Source: Micromonospora coriariae (GTDB lineage Bacteria; Actinomycetota; Actinomycetes; Mycobacteriales; Micromonosporaceae). From it: 64,000 nt of DNA. Both the position numbers and the translations under genes were made by a program. A model generated the notes under the pieces. The model was not told where the DNA came from and made no database searches. It was given only the letters and a program-made list of their open reading frames with translations. Below are positions 33,296-42,259 of this stretch, one piece after another (position 1 is the stretch's first letter; every line of letters starts with the position of its first letter). The stretch lies in contig NZ_LT607412.1 in NCBI RefSeq assembly GCF_900091455.1, positions 6,014,001 through 6,078,000 of the forward strand, written 5' to 3'.

Positions 33296-36200
33296 ATGGG
33301 TCTGCGGACCTTTATCGAGGGTTGGCCGGTCTACCGGCAGCTCACCGGCACGGACCCGCTGGGTCGGGGTGCCGCGGCGCAGTCTGCCCGTTCAGCGGAG
33401 TTGACCGCCCGCACCGAGGACGCCGACAGTGTCGCTCGCTCGGTCTGCCCGTACTGCGCGGTGGGGTGCGGTCAGCGGGTGTTCGTCAAGGACGGTCAGG
33501 TCAGCCAGATCGAGGGCGACCCGGACAGCCCGATCTCGCGGGGCCGGCTCTGCCCGAAGGGCGCGGCCAGCAAGAGCCTGGTGACCAGCCCCTTGCGGCA
33601 GACGAAGGTTCGCTACCGTCGGCCGTACTCGACGCAGTGGGAGGATCTGGAACTCGACACCGCGGTCGACATGATCGCCGACCGGATGCTCGCCGCCCGC
33701 GAGCAGACCTGGGAGGACGTCGACGGCGAGGGCCGGCCGCTCAACCGGACGCTGGGCATCTCCAGTCTGGGTGGGGCGACGCTGGACAACGAGGAGAACT
33801 ACCTCATCAAGAAGTTGTTCACCGCGATGGGGGCTCTCCAGATCGAGAACCAGGCCCGTATTTGACACTCCGCCACCGTCCCCGGTCTGGGGGCCAGCTT
33901 CGGTCGTGGCGGTGCGACGGATTTTCAGCAGGACATCGCCAACGCTGACGTCATCGTCATTCAGGGTTCGAACATGGCCGAGGCGCATCCGGTGGGCTTC
34001 CAGTGGGTGATGGAGGCGAAGCGTCGGGGCGCGAAGGTCTTCCACGTCGACCCGCGGTTCACCCGGACCAGCGCGGTGGCCGACAGCTACCTGCCGATCC
34101 GGGCGGGCACCGACATCGCCCTGCTGGGCGGGGTGGTGCGCTACATCCTGGACAACGAGTTGGACTTCCGGGAGTACGTGCTGTCGTACACCAACGCGGC
34201 GACGATCGTCAGCGAGGAGTTCACCGACACCGAGGACGGCGACGGGTTCTTCTCCGGCTTCGACCCGGCGACCGGCAGCTACGTGCAGGACAGCTGGCAG
34301 TACGAGGGGCACGAGGGCTCTTCGGGCAGCGGGCACACCGCCAAGGAGCGGGACAGCGCCGCCGGCCTGGAGCACGAGTCGCACGGCGCGGAGGTGGGCG
34401 GGCAGACCCGCCGCGACGAGACGTTGCAACATCCGCGCTGCGTCTACCAGATCCTCAAGCGGCACTTTTCCCGCTACACGCCGGAGATGGTGGAGCGGGT
34501 CTGTGGCATCTCGCAGGAGAAGTTCCTGGAGCTGGCCCAGGCGTGGACGCAGAACTCCGGCCGGGAACGCACAGGCATGCTGATCTACTCGGTCGGTTGG
34601 ACGCAGCACAGCGTCGGGGTGCAGTACATCCGCACGGGCGCGATCATCCAACTGCTGCTGGGCAACATGGGTCGGCCGGGTGGTGGAGTCATGGCGTTGC
34701 GCGGGCACGCCAGCATCCAGGGTTCGACGGACATCCCGACGCTGTTCAACCTGCTGCCCGGTTACCTGCCGATGCCACATCACTCCGACCACCCGACGTT
34801 CGACGAGTGGGTGGACAGCATCCGGCACCCGGGGCAGAAGGGCTTCTGGGGCAACGCCCGGTCGTTCGCCGCCAGCCTGCTCAAGGCGTACTGGGGGGAC
34901 GCGGCGACGCCGGAGAACGACTTCTGCTACGGCTACCTGCCCCGGATGACCGGCGATCACGGCACGTACCGGCAGGTGCTGAACATGATCGACGGGAAGA
35001 TTAAGGGGTACTTCCTGCTCGGGCAGAATCCGGCGGTGGGTTCGGCGCACGGCCGCGCCCAGCGCCTCGGCATGGCGAACCTGGACTGGTTGGTGGTCCG
35101 GGACCTGTTCATGATCGAGAGCGCCACGTTCTGGCAGAACGGGCCCGAGGTGGCCACCGGCGAGATCGTGCCGGAAGAGTGCCGTACCGAGGTGTTCTTC
35201 CTGCCGGCTGCCTCGCATGTGGAGAAGGAGGGCAGCTTCACCCAGACGCAGCGGTTGCTGCAGTGGCGGGAGAAGGCCGTCGAACCACCGGGCGACGCCC
35301 GTTCCGAGCTGTGGTTCTTCTACCACCTCGGCCGCAAGTTGCGGGAGAAGCTGGCCGGGTCGGACCTGCCACGCGACCGGGCGCTGCTCGACCTCACCTG
35401 GGACTACCCGACGCACGGCCCGCACGCCGAGCCGAGCGGCGAATCGGTGCTGCGCGAAATCAACGGGTACGACGTGTCGACCGGCCACCCACTGTCCTCG
35501 TTCGGCGAGGCCCGCGCCGACGGCTCCACCGCGATCGGCTGCTGGATCTACACCGGTGTGTACGCGGACGGCGTGAACCAGGCGGCCCGGCGCAAGTCGC
35601 GGCATGAGCAGGACTGGGTGGCCGCGGAGTGGGGTTGGGCGTGGCCGGCGAACCGGCGCATCCTCTACAACCGGGCGTCGGCCGACCCGGACGGCAATCC
35701 GTGGAGCGAGCGCAAGAAGTACGTCTGGTGGGACCCGGACAAGGCCGAATGGACCGGCTACGACGTGCCGGACTTCGAGAAGACCAAACCACCGTCGTAC
35801 CGGCCGCCACCGGGTGCGTCCGGCACCGAGGGCATCGCGGGCGACGATCCGTTCGTCATGCAGGGCGACGGCAAGGGCTGGCTGTACGCGCCAAGCGGAG
35901 TCCTGGACGGGCCGATGCCGACGCACTACGAGCCGGTCGAGTCGCCGGTGCGTAATCCGCTCTACCGGCAGCAGGCCAACCCGACCCGCAAGATGTACGC
36001 CCATCCGGTCAACTCGGTGAACCCGAGCCCGCCGCAGGAGCACAGTCAGGTCTTTCCGTACGTGTTCACGGTCAGCCGGCTCACCGAGCACCACACCGCC
36101 GGCGGGATGAGCCGGACGGTCCGTCCGCTGGCCGAGCTGCAGCCGGAGATGTTCGTCGAGGTGTCGCCGGAGTTGGCCGTCGAGGTCGGACTGGCGCATC

Positions 36201-36568
36201 TGGGCTGGGCCCACCTGGTCAGCGGCCGTGCGGTGATCGAGGCCAAGGTGCTGGTGACGGACCGGCTCACGCCGTTGCGGGTGGACGGGCGGATCATCCA
36301 TCAGGTGTGGTTGCCGTACCACTTCGGCTTCGAGGGCCTGGTGACCGGCGACTCGGCGAACGACCTGTTCGGGATCAGCCTCGATCCGAACGTCCTGATC
36401 CAGGAGAGCAAGGTCGGCACCTGCGACGTCCGGCCCGGCCGCCGGCCCACCGGCCCGGACCTGCTCGACCTGGTGGCCGAGTATCAGCGGCGCTCGGGAA
36501 TCACGCCGGGCCGGAACGCCCCGGCCATCACCACCGACAGCGATGGGGAGGGGCGCGGTGATTCCTGA
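33296..36568 (+). CDS. fdhA: Formate dehydrogenase alpha subunit, selenoprotein
   Basis: This 1090-residue molybdenum or tungsten enzyme oxidises formate. The [4Fe-4S] site is Cys51/54/58 (CPYCAVGCG) and Cys86 (LCPKG). At codon 190 the frame reads TGA: ENQARI-U-HSATVPGLGASFGRG aligns with the Sec site of E. coli FDH-N (RV-U-HG-TVASL). Beyond it the frame stays open to 36568 with molybdopterin motifs (VIQGSNMAEAHPVGF, HVDPRFTRTSAVAD, GVMALRGHASIQG, LLGQNPAVGSAHGRAQ). A SECIS hairpin follows the UGA. ATG 33296 was chosen for GAGGGGGTG upstream. No Tat signal is visible, so it is probably cytoplasmic. Confidence 0.96.
33863..33912 (+). promoter_or_regulatory. Selenocysteine UGA codon and bacterial SECIS element
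   Basis: TGA at 33863-33865 is followed by a hairpin. The lower stem is CCGCCAC (33870-33876) with GTGGCGG (33906-33912). The upper stem is CCCC (33880-33883) with GGGG (33889-33892), closing the apical loop GGTCT (33884-33888). The loop is 18 nt after the UGA, and GGUCU is the SelB-binding apical motif of E. coli fdhF/fdnG. All three partners (tRNA-Sec, SelA, SelB) are encoded 3' in the same block. Confidence 0.93.
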
Positions 36569-37532
36569 TCCGAACAGCCTGTACGGCCCGCTGGATCCGG
36601 CACCGGACGCCGGTTGGTCGACCGCGCCGCCCCGGATGGGGTTCTTCACCGACACGAGCGTCTGCATCGGCTGCAAGGCGTGCGAGGTGGCCTGCAAGGA
36701 GTGGAACGGGGTGCCCGGCTCCGGCCTGGACCTGCTGGGCATGTCGTACGACAACACCGGCGCGCTGACCGCGAACTCGTGGCGGCACGTCGCGTTCGTC
36801 GAGCAGCCTCGCCCGGCCGGCCACCGGGGCACGACGGCCGCGGATGGGCCGGCCGACGTGCTCGGCACCCCGAGCGCCGCCGGAGGCGGTGGCTCGGGGC
36901 CGGAGTTCCTCGGGATGCCGGGTGCGCAGCCGCCGGGTCGGGGTACGGGCGTGGAGGAGCGTACGGATTTTCGTTGGTTGATGATGTCGGACGTGTGTAA
37001 GCACTGCACGCATGCGGCGTGTCTGGATGTGTGTCCGACGGGTTCGTTGTTCCGTACGGAGTTCGGCACGGTGGTGGTGCAGGAGGACATCTGTAACGGG
37101 TGTGGGTACTGCATTTCGGCGTGCCCGTATGGGGTGATCGATCAGCGTAAGGATGATGGTCGGGCGTGGAAGTGCACGTTGTGTTATGACCGGCTCGGGG
37201 TGGGGATGACGCCGGCGTGTGCGCAGGCGTGTCCGACGGAGTCGATCCAGTACGGGGAGTTGGACGAGTTGCGGGAGCGGGCCGCGGCGCGGGTGGCGAA
37301 GTTGCACGAGCGGGGGGTGCCCGAGGCGCGGTTGTACGGACACGACCCGAACGACGGGGTCGGTGGTGACGGAGCGTTCTTCCTGCTGCTGGATGAGCCG
37401 GAGGTGTACGGCCTGCCGCCGGACCCGATCGTGACCACCCGCGACCTGCCCGCCATGTGGAAACGCGCCGGCCTCGCGGCCCTGGCCATGGCGGCGGCCA
37501 CCGTCGCCGCGTTCGTCGGAGGTTCCTCGTGA
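36558..37532 (+). CDS. fdhB: Formate dehydrogenase iron-sulfur (beta) subunit
   Basis: A 324-aa ferredoxin-like electron carrier with four cluster motifs: CIGCKACEVAC, CKHCTHAACLDVCPTG, CNGCGYCISACPYG, and CTLCYDRL with PACAQACPTE. A C-terminal hydrophobic helix (AGLAALAMAAATVAAFVGG) anchors it to the membrane. A Gly/Pro-rich insert separates the first two motifs. GTG 36558 follows GGGGAGGGG and lies inside the end of fdhA (11-nt overlap). ATG 36543 is the longer alternative. Codon use from about 36955 to 37330 shifts to G/T-ending codons unlike the flanks. Confidence 0.95.
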   Translation: MIPDPNSLYGPLDPAPDAGWSTAPPRMGFFTDTSVCIGCKACEVACKEWNGVPGSGLDLLGMSYDNTGALTANSWRHVAFVEQPRPAGHRGTTAADGPADVLGTPSAAGGGGSGPEFLGMPGAQPPGRGTGVEERTDFRWLMMSDVCKHCTHAACLDVCPTGSLFRTEFGTVVVQEDICNGCGYCISACPYGVIDQRKDDGRAWKCTLCYDRLGVGMTPACAQACPTESIQYGELDELRERAAARVAKLHERGVPEARLYGHDPNDGVGGDGAFFLLLDEPEVYGLPPDPIVTTRDLPAMWKRAGLAALAMAAATVAAFVGGSS

Positions 37533-38689
37533 GTGCGCACCACCCGGAGGTGGGCGACGTGTTCCGCCGCTTCCGTGACCGGCTGGCTGCCGAGGGCGGC
37601 GAGCGGCTGGACAGCCCGGCACGGTCCGAGGCGAACATCCATGGCGGACCGGCAGGCGCCGACGTCACCCCGCAGCCGCGGCGGAATGCCGAGCACAAGG
37701 GCCGGCGCGGTGGTCGCCGCGGTGGTGGCGAGGAGCTGCGGGTGCCGGAGGCCGAGTTCACCTCGTACTACGGCCGGCCGGTCCTGAAGGCGCCGGTCTG
37801 GAAGTGGGACATCGCCGCGTACCTGTTCACCGGCGGGCTGGCAGCCGGTTCGTCGCTGCTCGCCGCGGGTGGGCAGCTCACCGGCCGACCGGTGCTGCGC
37901 CGGGCCGGCCGGGTCACCGCGCTGGCCGCCGTCAGCGCCAGCGCCGTCTTCCTGGTCCGGGACCTGGGCCGGCCGGCCCGGTTCCACCACATGCTGCGGA
38001 TCGCCAAGCCGACCTCGCCGATGTCGATGGGCACCTGGATCCTGACGGCCTTCGGGCCGGCGGCCGGGGTCGCCGCGATCGCCGAGGCCGCCGGCTGGCT
38101 GCCCCGGCGTGGGCTGCTCGGACTGGCCCGCCGGGCGTTGCCGCCAGTCGGGCACGCCGCCGGGCTGCTCGCCGCCGGCACCGCGCCCGCGCTGGCCACG
38201 TACACCGGGGTGCTGCTCGCCGACACGGCCGTGCCGTCGTGGCATGAGGCGTACCCGGAGCTGCCTGTCATCTTCGCGGGCAGCGCCCTGGCCAGCGGCG
38301 CCGGCGTGGGTCTGCTCGCCGCGCCGCCGGCCGAGGCCGGGCCGGCCCGCCGGATGGCGGTGGCCGGAGCGGCCCTGGAACTGTACGGCGCGCACCGGGT
38401 GGAGACCCGCCTCGGCCTGCTCAGCGAGCCCTACCGGCGGGGCCGGCCGGGTCGTCTGCTGCGCGCCGGTCGGCTGCTGACGGCGGCCGGGGTGGCCGGC
38501 GCGCTGCTCGGGCGGCGCAGCCGGGTGGCCGGTGCGTTCTCCGGCGCCGCGCTGCTGGCCGCCTCCGTGGCGACCCGGTTCGGCATCTTCTACGGCGGCG
38601 TCGCGTCCGCCCGCGACCCCCGCTACACCGTGGTGCCGCAGCGCGAGCGGCTCGAAGCCCGCCGGACCGAGGGCGGATCTGTCACCTGA
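37529..38689 (+). CDS. fdhC: NrfD-like membrane subunit of formate dehydrogenase
   Basis: A 386-aa protein with a hydrophilic N-terminal 100 residues, then about eight helices starting KWDIAAYLFTGGLAAGSSLL. The NrfD/PsrC hallmark PMSMGTW is present. It would pass electrons from the Fe-S subunit to menaquinone. It overlaps fdhB by 4 nt (GTGA). This replaces the cytochrome-b gamma subunit of E. coli FDH-N. The residues FTSYYGRPVLKAPVW at the end of the soluble part are the usual family entry to the membrane domain. Confidence 0.9.
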   Translation: MSAHHPEVGDVFRRFRDRLAAEGGERLDSPARSEANIHGGPAGADVTPQPRRNAEHKGRRGGRRGGGEELRVPEAEFTSYYGRPVLKAPVWKWDIAAYLFTGGLAAGSSLLAAGGQLTGRPVLRRAGRVTALAAVSASAVFLVRDLGRPARFHHMLRIAKPTSPMSMGTWILTAFGPAAGVAAIAEAAGWLPRRGLLGLARRALPPVGHAAGLLAAGTAPALATYTGVLLADTAVPSWHEAYPELPVIFAGSALASGAGVGLLAAPPAEAGPARRMAVAGAALELYGAHRVETRLGLLSEPYRRGRPGRLLRAGRLLTAAGVAGALLGRRSRVAGAFSGAALLAASVATRFGIFYGGVASARDPRYTVVPQRERLEARRTEGGSVT

Positions 38690-38727
38690 CCGGGCGGCAC
38701 GGCCCGTGCTGTGATCGAATGTCCGAT

Positions 38728-38823
38728 GGAGGCGTTCAGGCGGCTGGTGCCCCTCCCGGTCTTCAAAACCGGTGTGGTCCGGGACCCGGGCCAGGCGGGT
38801 TCGATTCCCGTCCGCTTCCGCCA
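38728..38823 (+). tRNA. selC: tRNA-Sec (anticodon UCA)
   Basis: A 96-nt tRNA with encoded CCA. The anticodon stem CCGGT/ACCGG is perfect, with loop CTTCAAA giving anticodon TCA. The long variable arm TGGTCCGGG/CCCGGGCCA and the T arm GCGGG-TTCGATT-CCCGT are typical. The extended acceptor (GGAGGCG with CGCTTCC, discriminator G) and a 6-bp D stem fit the Sec class. It sits between fdhC and selA and is probably co-transcribed, then processed. Confidence 0.95.
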
Positions 38824-38846
38824 AACAGGCGGCAGGAGATGACGCG

Positions 38847-40151
38847 ATGGGTGACGGCCCGGTGGACCCGCGGCGCCGGGTGCCCCGCACCGACACGTTG
38901 CTCGCCGACCCGCGGCTGGCCGCGGCCACCGCGACGCTCGGGCGGGACCGGGTGAAGGCGGTCGTCAGCCGGGCGCAGGAGCAGGCGCGCCGCGGCGAGA
39001 TCGGCCCCGACGAGGTCCGTGATGCGGCCGTCGCCGCGCTACCCGCGCCAGGCCCCCGCGCGGTGCTCAACGCCACAGGTGTCGTGCTGCACACCAACCT
39101 GGGTCGGGCGCCGTTGTCGCCCACCGCTGTCGCCGCGGTCGTGGCCGCCGCCGGGCACACCGATGTGGAGCTGGACCTGAGCACCGGGCGGCGGGCCCGC
39201 CGCGGCCGCGACGCGCTCGACGCGCTGGCCGCTGCCGTACCGGACGCGGGCGCGGTGCACGTGGTCAACAACGGCGCGGCCGCCCTGGTGCTGGCCGCCA
39301 CCGCGCTGGCCGCCGGCCGGGAGATCGTGGTCAGCCGGGGCGAGCTGGTCGAGATCGGCGACGGTTTCCGCCTGCCGGACCTGCTGGAGAGCACCGGCGC
39401 CCGGCTGCGGGAGGTGGGCACCACCAACCGCACCTCCCTCGCCGACTACGCCGCCGCGCTCGGCCCGCGGACCGGCTTCGTGCTCAAGGTGCACCCGTCG
39501 AACTTCCAGGTCACCGGCTTCACCTCGGCCACCCCGGTACGGCAGCTGGCCACCCTGGGCGTGCCGGTGGTCGCCGACATCGGCTCGGGGCTGCTCGCTC
39601 CGGATCCACTGCTGCCCGACGAGCCCGACGCGGCCGGCACCCTGCGCGCCGGCGCGACGCTTGTCACCGCCAGCGGTGACAAGCTGCTCGGCGGTCCGCA
39701 GGCGGGGCTGCTGCTCGGCGACGCCGAGCTGGTCGACCGGCTGCGCCGCCATCCGCTGGCCCGGGCGCTGCGCGTGGACAAACTCACCCTGGCCGCGCTG
39801 GCCGCCACCCTGCAGAGCCCCGACACGCCCACCCGGACCGCGCTGCACGCCGATCCGGGCGTCCTGCGTGAGCGGGTGGAGCGGCTGCGCGACCGTCTCG
39901 GCGCGGACGGCCGCAAGGCGGAGGTGGTGCCGGCCGTCGCCGTGGTCGGCGGCGGCGGCGCCCCCGGGGTGGAGCTGGACTCCTGGGCGCTGAGCCTGCC
40001 CGAGCGGTACGCCGCGCCGCTGCGCACCGGCGAGCAGCCGGTGCTCGGCCGGGTGGTGCGGGGCCGGCTCCTGCTCGACCTGCGCTGCGTACCCGCCGCG
40101 GATGACGAGGCGGTCCGGGCAGCCGTGCTGCGCGTACCCGGAGACGATTGA
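38847..40151 (+). CDS. selA: L-seryl-tRNA(Sec) selenium transferase SelA
   Basis: A 434-aa PLP enzyme that converts Ser-tRNA-Sec to Sec-tRNA-Sec with selenophosphate. Family segments include RAVLNATGVVLHTNLGRAPL, VNNGAAALVLAATAL, REIVVSRGELVEIGDGFRLP and VGTTNRT. The PLP lysine is K279 in TASGDKLLGGPQAG. ATG 38847 has AGGAG 8 nt upstream, 23 nt after the tRNA. SelD, which makes selenophosphate, is not in the window. Confidence 0.97.
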   Translation: MGDGPVDPRRRVPRTDTLLADPRLAAATATLGRDRVKAVVSRAQEQARRGEIGPDEVRDAAVAALPAPGPRAVLNATGVVLHTNLGRAPLSPTAVAAVVAAAGHTDVELDLSTGRRARRGRDALDALAAAVPDAGAVHVVNNGAAALVLAATALAAGREIVVSRGELVEIGDGFRLPDLLESTGARLREVGTTNRTSLADYAAALGPRTGFVLKVHPSNFQVTGFTSATPVRQLATLGVPVVADIGSGLLAPDPLLPDEPDAAGTLRAGATLVTASGDKLLGGPQAGLLLGDAELVDRLRRHPLARALRVDKLTLAALAATLQSPDTPTRTALHADPGVLRERVERLRDRLGADGRKAEVVPAVAVVGGGGAPGVELDSWALSLPERYAAPLRTGEQPVLGRVVRGRLLLDLRCVPAADDEAVRAAVLRVPGDD

Positions 40152-40153
40152 CC

Positions 40154-41974
40154 GTGTTCGTCGTCGCCACCGCCGGGCACGTCGACCACGGCAAGTCGAC
40201 CCTGGTCCGCGCGTTGACCGGAATGGAGCCCGACCGGTGGGCCGAGGAACGCCGCCGGGGAATGACCATCGACCTGGGCTTCGCCTGGACGACCCTGCCG
40301 TCCGGCGGCACTGTCGCGTTCGTCGACGTACCCGGGCACGAACGGTTCGTGCCGAACATGCTCGCCGGGGTCGGCCCGGTGCCGGCGGCGCTGATCGTGG
40401 TCGCCGCCGACGAGGGGTGGATGCCGCAGTCCGCCGAGCACCTGGCGGCGCTGGACGCGCTCGGTGTCGCGTACGGCCTGCTGGCGGTGACCCGCGCGGA
40501 CCTGGCCGATCCGGGTCCCGCGGCGGCCCGGGCCCGGGCCGAGATCGCGGCGACGAGTCTCGGCACGGTGGAGACGGTGGCGGTCAGCGGGCTGACCGGC
40601 GCCGGCCTGCCGGAGCTGCGCGCCGCCCTGGACCGGCTCGCCGCCGGCCTGCCGGCCCCCATCGTGGACGATCCGGTCCGGCTGTGGGTCGATCGCAGCT
40701 TCACCGTGCGGGGCAGCGGCACAGTGGTCACCGGCACCCTCGGCGCCGGCCGGTTGCGGGTCGGCGACGAGTTGGAGTTGGCCGGCAGCGACGAACGGGT
40801 CCGGGTACGCGGCCTGCACTCGCTCGGTCAGGCCCGGTCCGAGGTGGCGGCGGTGGGCCGGGTGGCTGTCAACCTGCGCGGTACGCCCCGTGACCGGCTC
40901 GGCCGCGGCGACGCGTTGCTCGCCCCGGGCCGGTTCCACCGCAGCGACCTCATTGACGTCCGGCTCACCGGCGACCCGGCAGGTGATCTGCCGGCCACCC
41001 TCACCCTGCATGTGGGGTCGGCGGCGGTGCCGGTACGGGTCCGCCCGCTCGGCGCGGACACCGTGCGGCTCCGGCTGGCCCGCCCGCTGCCGCTGCTGGT
41101 CGGCGACCGGGCGCTGCTGCGCGATCCGGGCCGGCACCACGTGGCCGGTGGGGTGCGGGTGCTGGACGTGGCCCCGCCGCCGTTGGCCCGCCGGGGCGCC
41201 GCCGCCGCCCGCGCCAAGGTCCTCGCCGACCTGGACGGCCGACCCGACCTGGCCGGCGAACTGCGCCGCCGCCGTCTGGTCCGGGCCGGCACGCTGGTCC
41301 GGATGGGCGTACCGGTGCACGCCGCCCCGGTGGCGGGTGACTGGCTGGCCGATCCCGGGCACTGGCGGCGGCTCGGCGACCAGTTGACCGAGGAGGTCGC
41401 CCGGTACGCCCGGGAGCATCCGCTGGAGCCGGGAATGCCGGTGGACGCCCTGCGCCAGCGTCTCGCCCTGCCTGACCGGGTGCTCGTCGAGGCGCTGGTC
41501 CGGCCGCCGCTGCGGATCCACGCCGGCCGGGTCGGCGCGGCGAGCGCCGGCGTACTGCCCGAGCCGGTGGCCCGGGCCGTGCAGCGGGTCCGCGCCGAGT
41601 ACGCCGACCGACCGTTCCGCGCCCCGGAAGCCGATCGCCTCGTGGATCTGGGCCTGGGCGCCCGGGAGATCGGGGCCGCGGTGCGCGCCGGTGCGCTGCT
41701 GCGGTTGGCCGACAGCGTGGTGCTGCTCCCCGACGCGCTCGACGACGCGGTGCGGGTGCTGGCCGGGCTGCCTCAGCCGTTCACCCTGTCGGCGGCCCGG
41801 CAGGCGTTGGACACCACCCGCCGGGTGGCGGTGCCGCTGCTGGAGCTGCTCGACCGGCGAGGTGCGACGCGCCGGCTGCCCGACGACGCCCGGATCGTCG
41901 TCCTCAACGGTGACGGGATGATCGAAGTGTCCGGGCCAATGGGCCTCCCGGGCGGCGGTGCTCACCTACGGTGA
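40154..41974 (+). CDS. selB: Selenocysteine-specific elongation factor SelB
   Basis: A 606-aa GTPase that brings Sec-tRNA to UGA at SECIS elements. The EF-Tu-like domain has G1 AGHVDHGKST, effector GMTIDLGFAW, G3 DVPGHERFV and G4-like TRAD (NKxD in many homologues). Beta-barrel domains follow. The C-terminal third contains the winged helices that bind SECIS. The start is GTG 40154, 2 nt after the selA stop. TTG 40148 overlaps that stop and is less likely, given GGAG at 40140. Confidence 0.96.
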   Translation: MFVVATAGHVDHGKSTLVRALTGMEPDRWAEERRRGMTIDLGFAWTTLPSGGTVAFVDVPGHERFVPNMLAGVGPVPAALIVVAADEGWMPQSAEHLAALDALGVAYGLLAVTRADLADPGPAAARARAEIAATSLGTVETVAVSGLTGAGLPELRAALDRLAAGLPAPIVDDPVRLWVDRSFTVRGSGTVVTGTLGAGRLRVGDELELAGSDERVRVRGLHSLGQARSEVAAVGRVAVNLRGTPRDRLGRGDALLAPGRFHRSDLIDVRLTGDPAGDLPATLTLHVGSAAVPVRVRPLGADTVRLRLARPLPLLVGDRALLRDPGRHHVAGGVRVLDVAPPPLARRGAAAARAKVLADLDGRPDLAGELRRRRLVRAGTLVRMGVPVHAAPVAGDWLADPGHWRRLGDQLTEEVARYAREHPLEPGMPVDALRQRLALPDRVLVEALVRPPLRIHAGRVGAASAGVLPEPVARAVQRVRAEYADRPFRAPEADRLVDLGLGAREIGAAVRAGALLRLADSVVLLPDALDDAVRVLAGLPQPFTLSAARQALDTTRRVAVPLLELLDRRGATRRLPDDARIVVLNGDGMIEVSGPMGLPGGGAHLR

Positions 41975-41978
41975 CGCC

Positions 41979-42176
41979 ATGGACCCTTCGGCGGTCTGGC
42001 GGGATCGGCAGCACCGGTGGCGGATCGAGGCGTACCGCGCCCCGGACCTGCGGTTCGCCATCTACGCCACCAACGGCCCCACCGAGTCCGCCCCGCTCTG
42101 GCTGTTCGGCATGTCGGCGCTGGCACGGTGGCTGATGACCCACGCCATCTCCCTGGACGACCTGGAGACCGACTGA
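41979..42176 (+). CDS. Small hypothetical protein
   Basis: A 65-aa protein, MDPSAVWRDRQHRWRIEAYR onward, with many Trp/Arg/Asp residues, so it is compact and soluble. ATG 41979 lies 6 nt after TACGGT, a -10 box, without a ribosome site, so the mRNA may be leaderless and independent of selB, whose stop is 4 nt upstream. I do not recognise the family. Confidence 0.6.
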   Translation: MDPSAVWRDRQHRWRIEAYRAPDLRFAIYATNGPTESAPLWLFGMSALARWLMTHAISLDDLETD

Positions 42177-42259
42177 GCGGAGGGCCGGCCAACCGGAACC
42201 GGACCCACGGTCGGCCCGGCTGCGGTTGAGTGGCCTGAGGCGGCGGACGGGGGTACGCG

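Noticed and set aside
33863..33865. fdhA read as a pseudogene with a nonsense mutation
   Set aside because: The stop is TGA at the known Sec position, a SECIS follows, and tRNA-Sec, SelA and SelB are adjacent.
33392..37114. Very long minus-strand open frame opposite the formate dehydrogenase genes
   Set aside because: It is antisense to fdhA/fdhB, lacks any recognisable domain and is rich in Arg/His/Pro/Gly. It is a by-product of high GC3.
39446..41965. 839-codon minus-strand open frame opposite selA/selB
   Set aside because: Antisense shadow of two well-supported genes, with no domain content.
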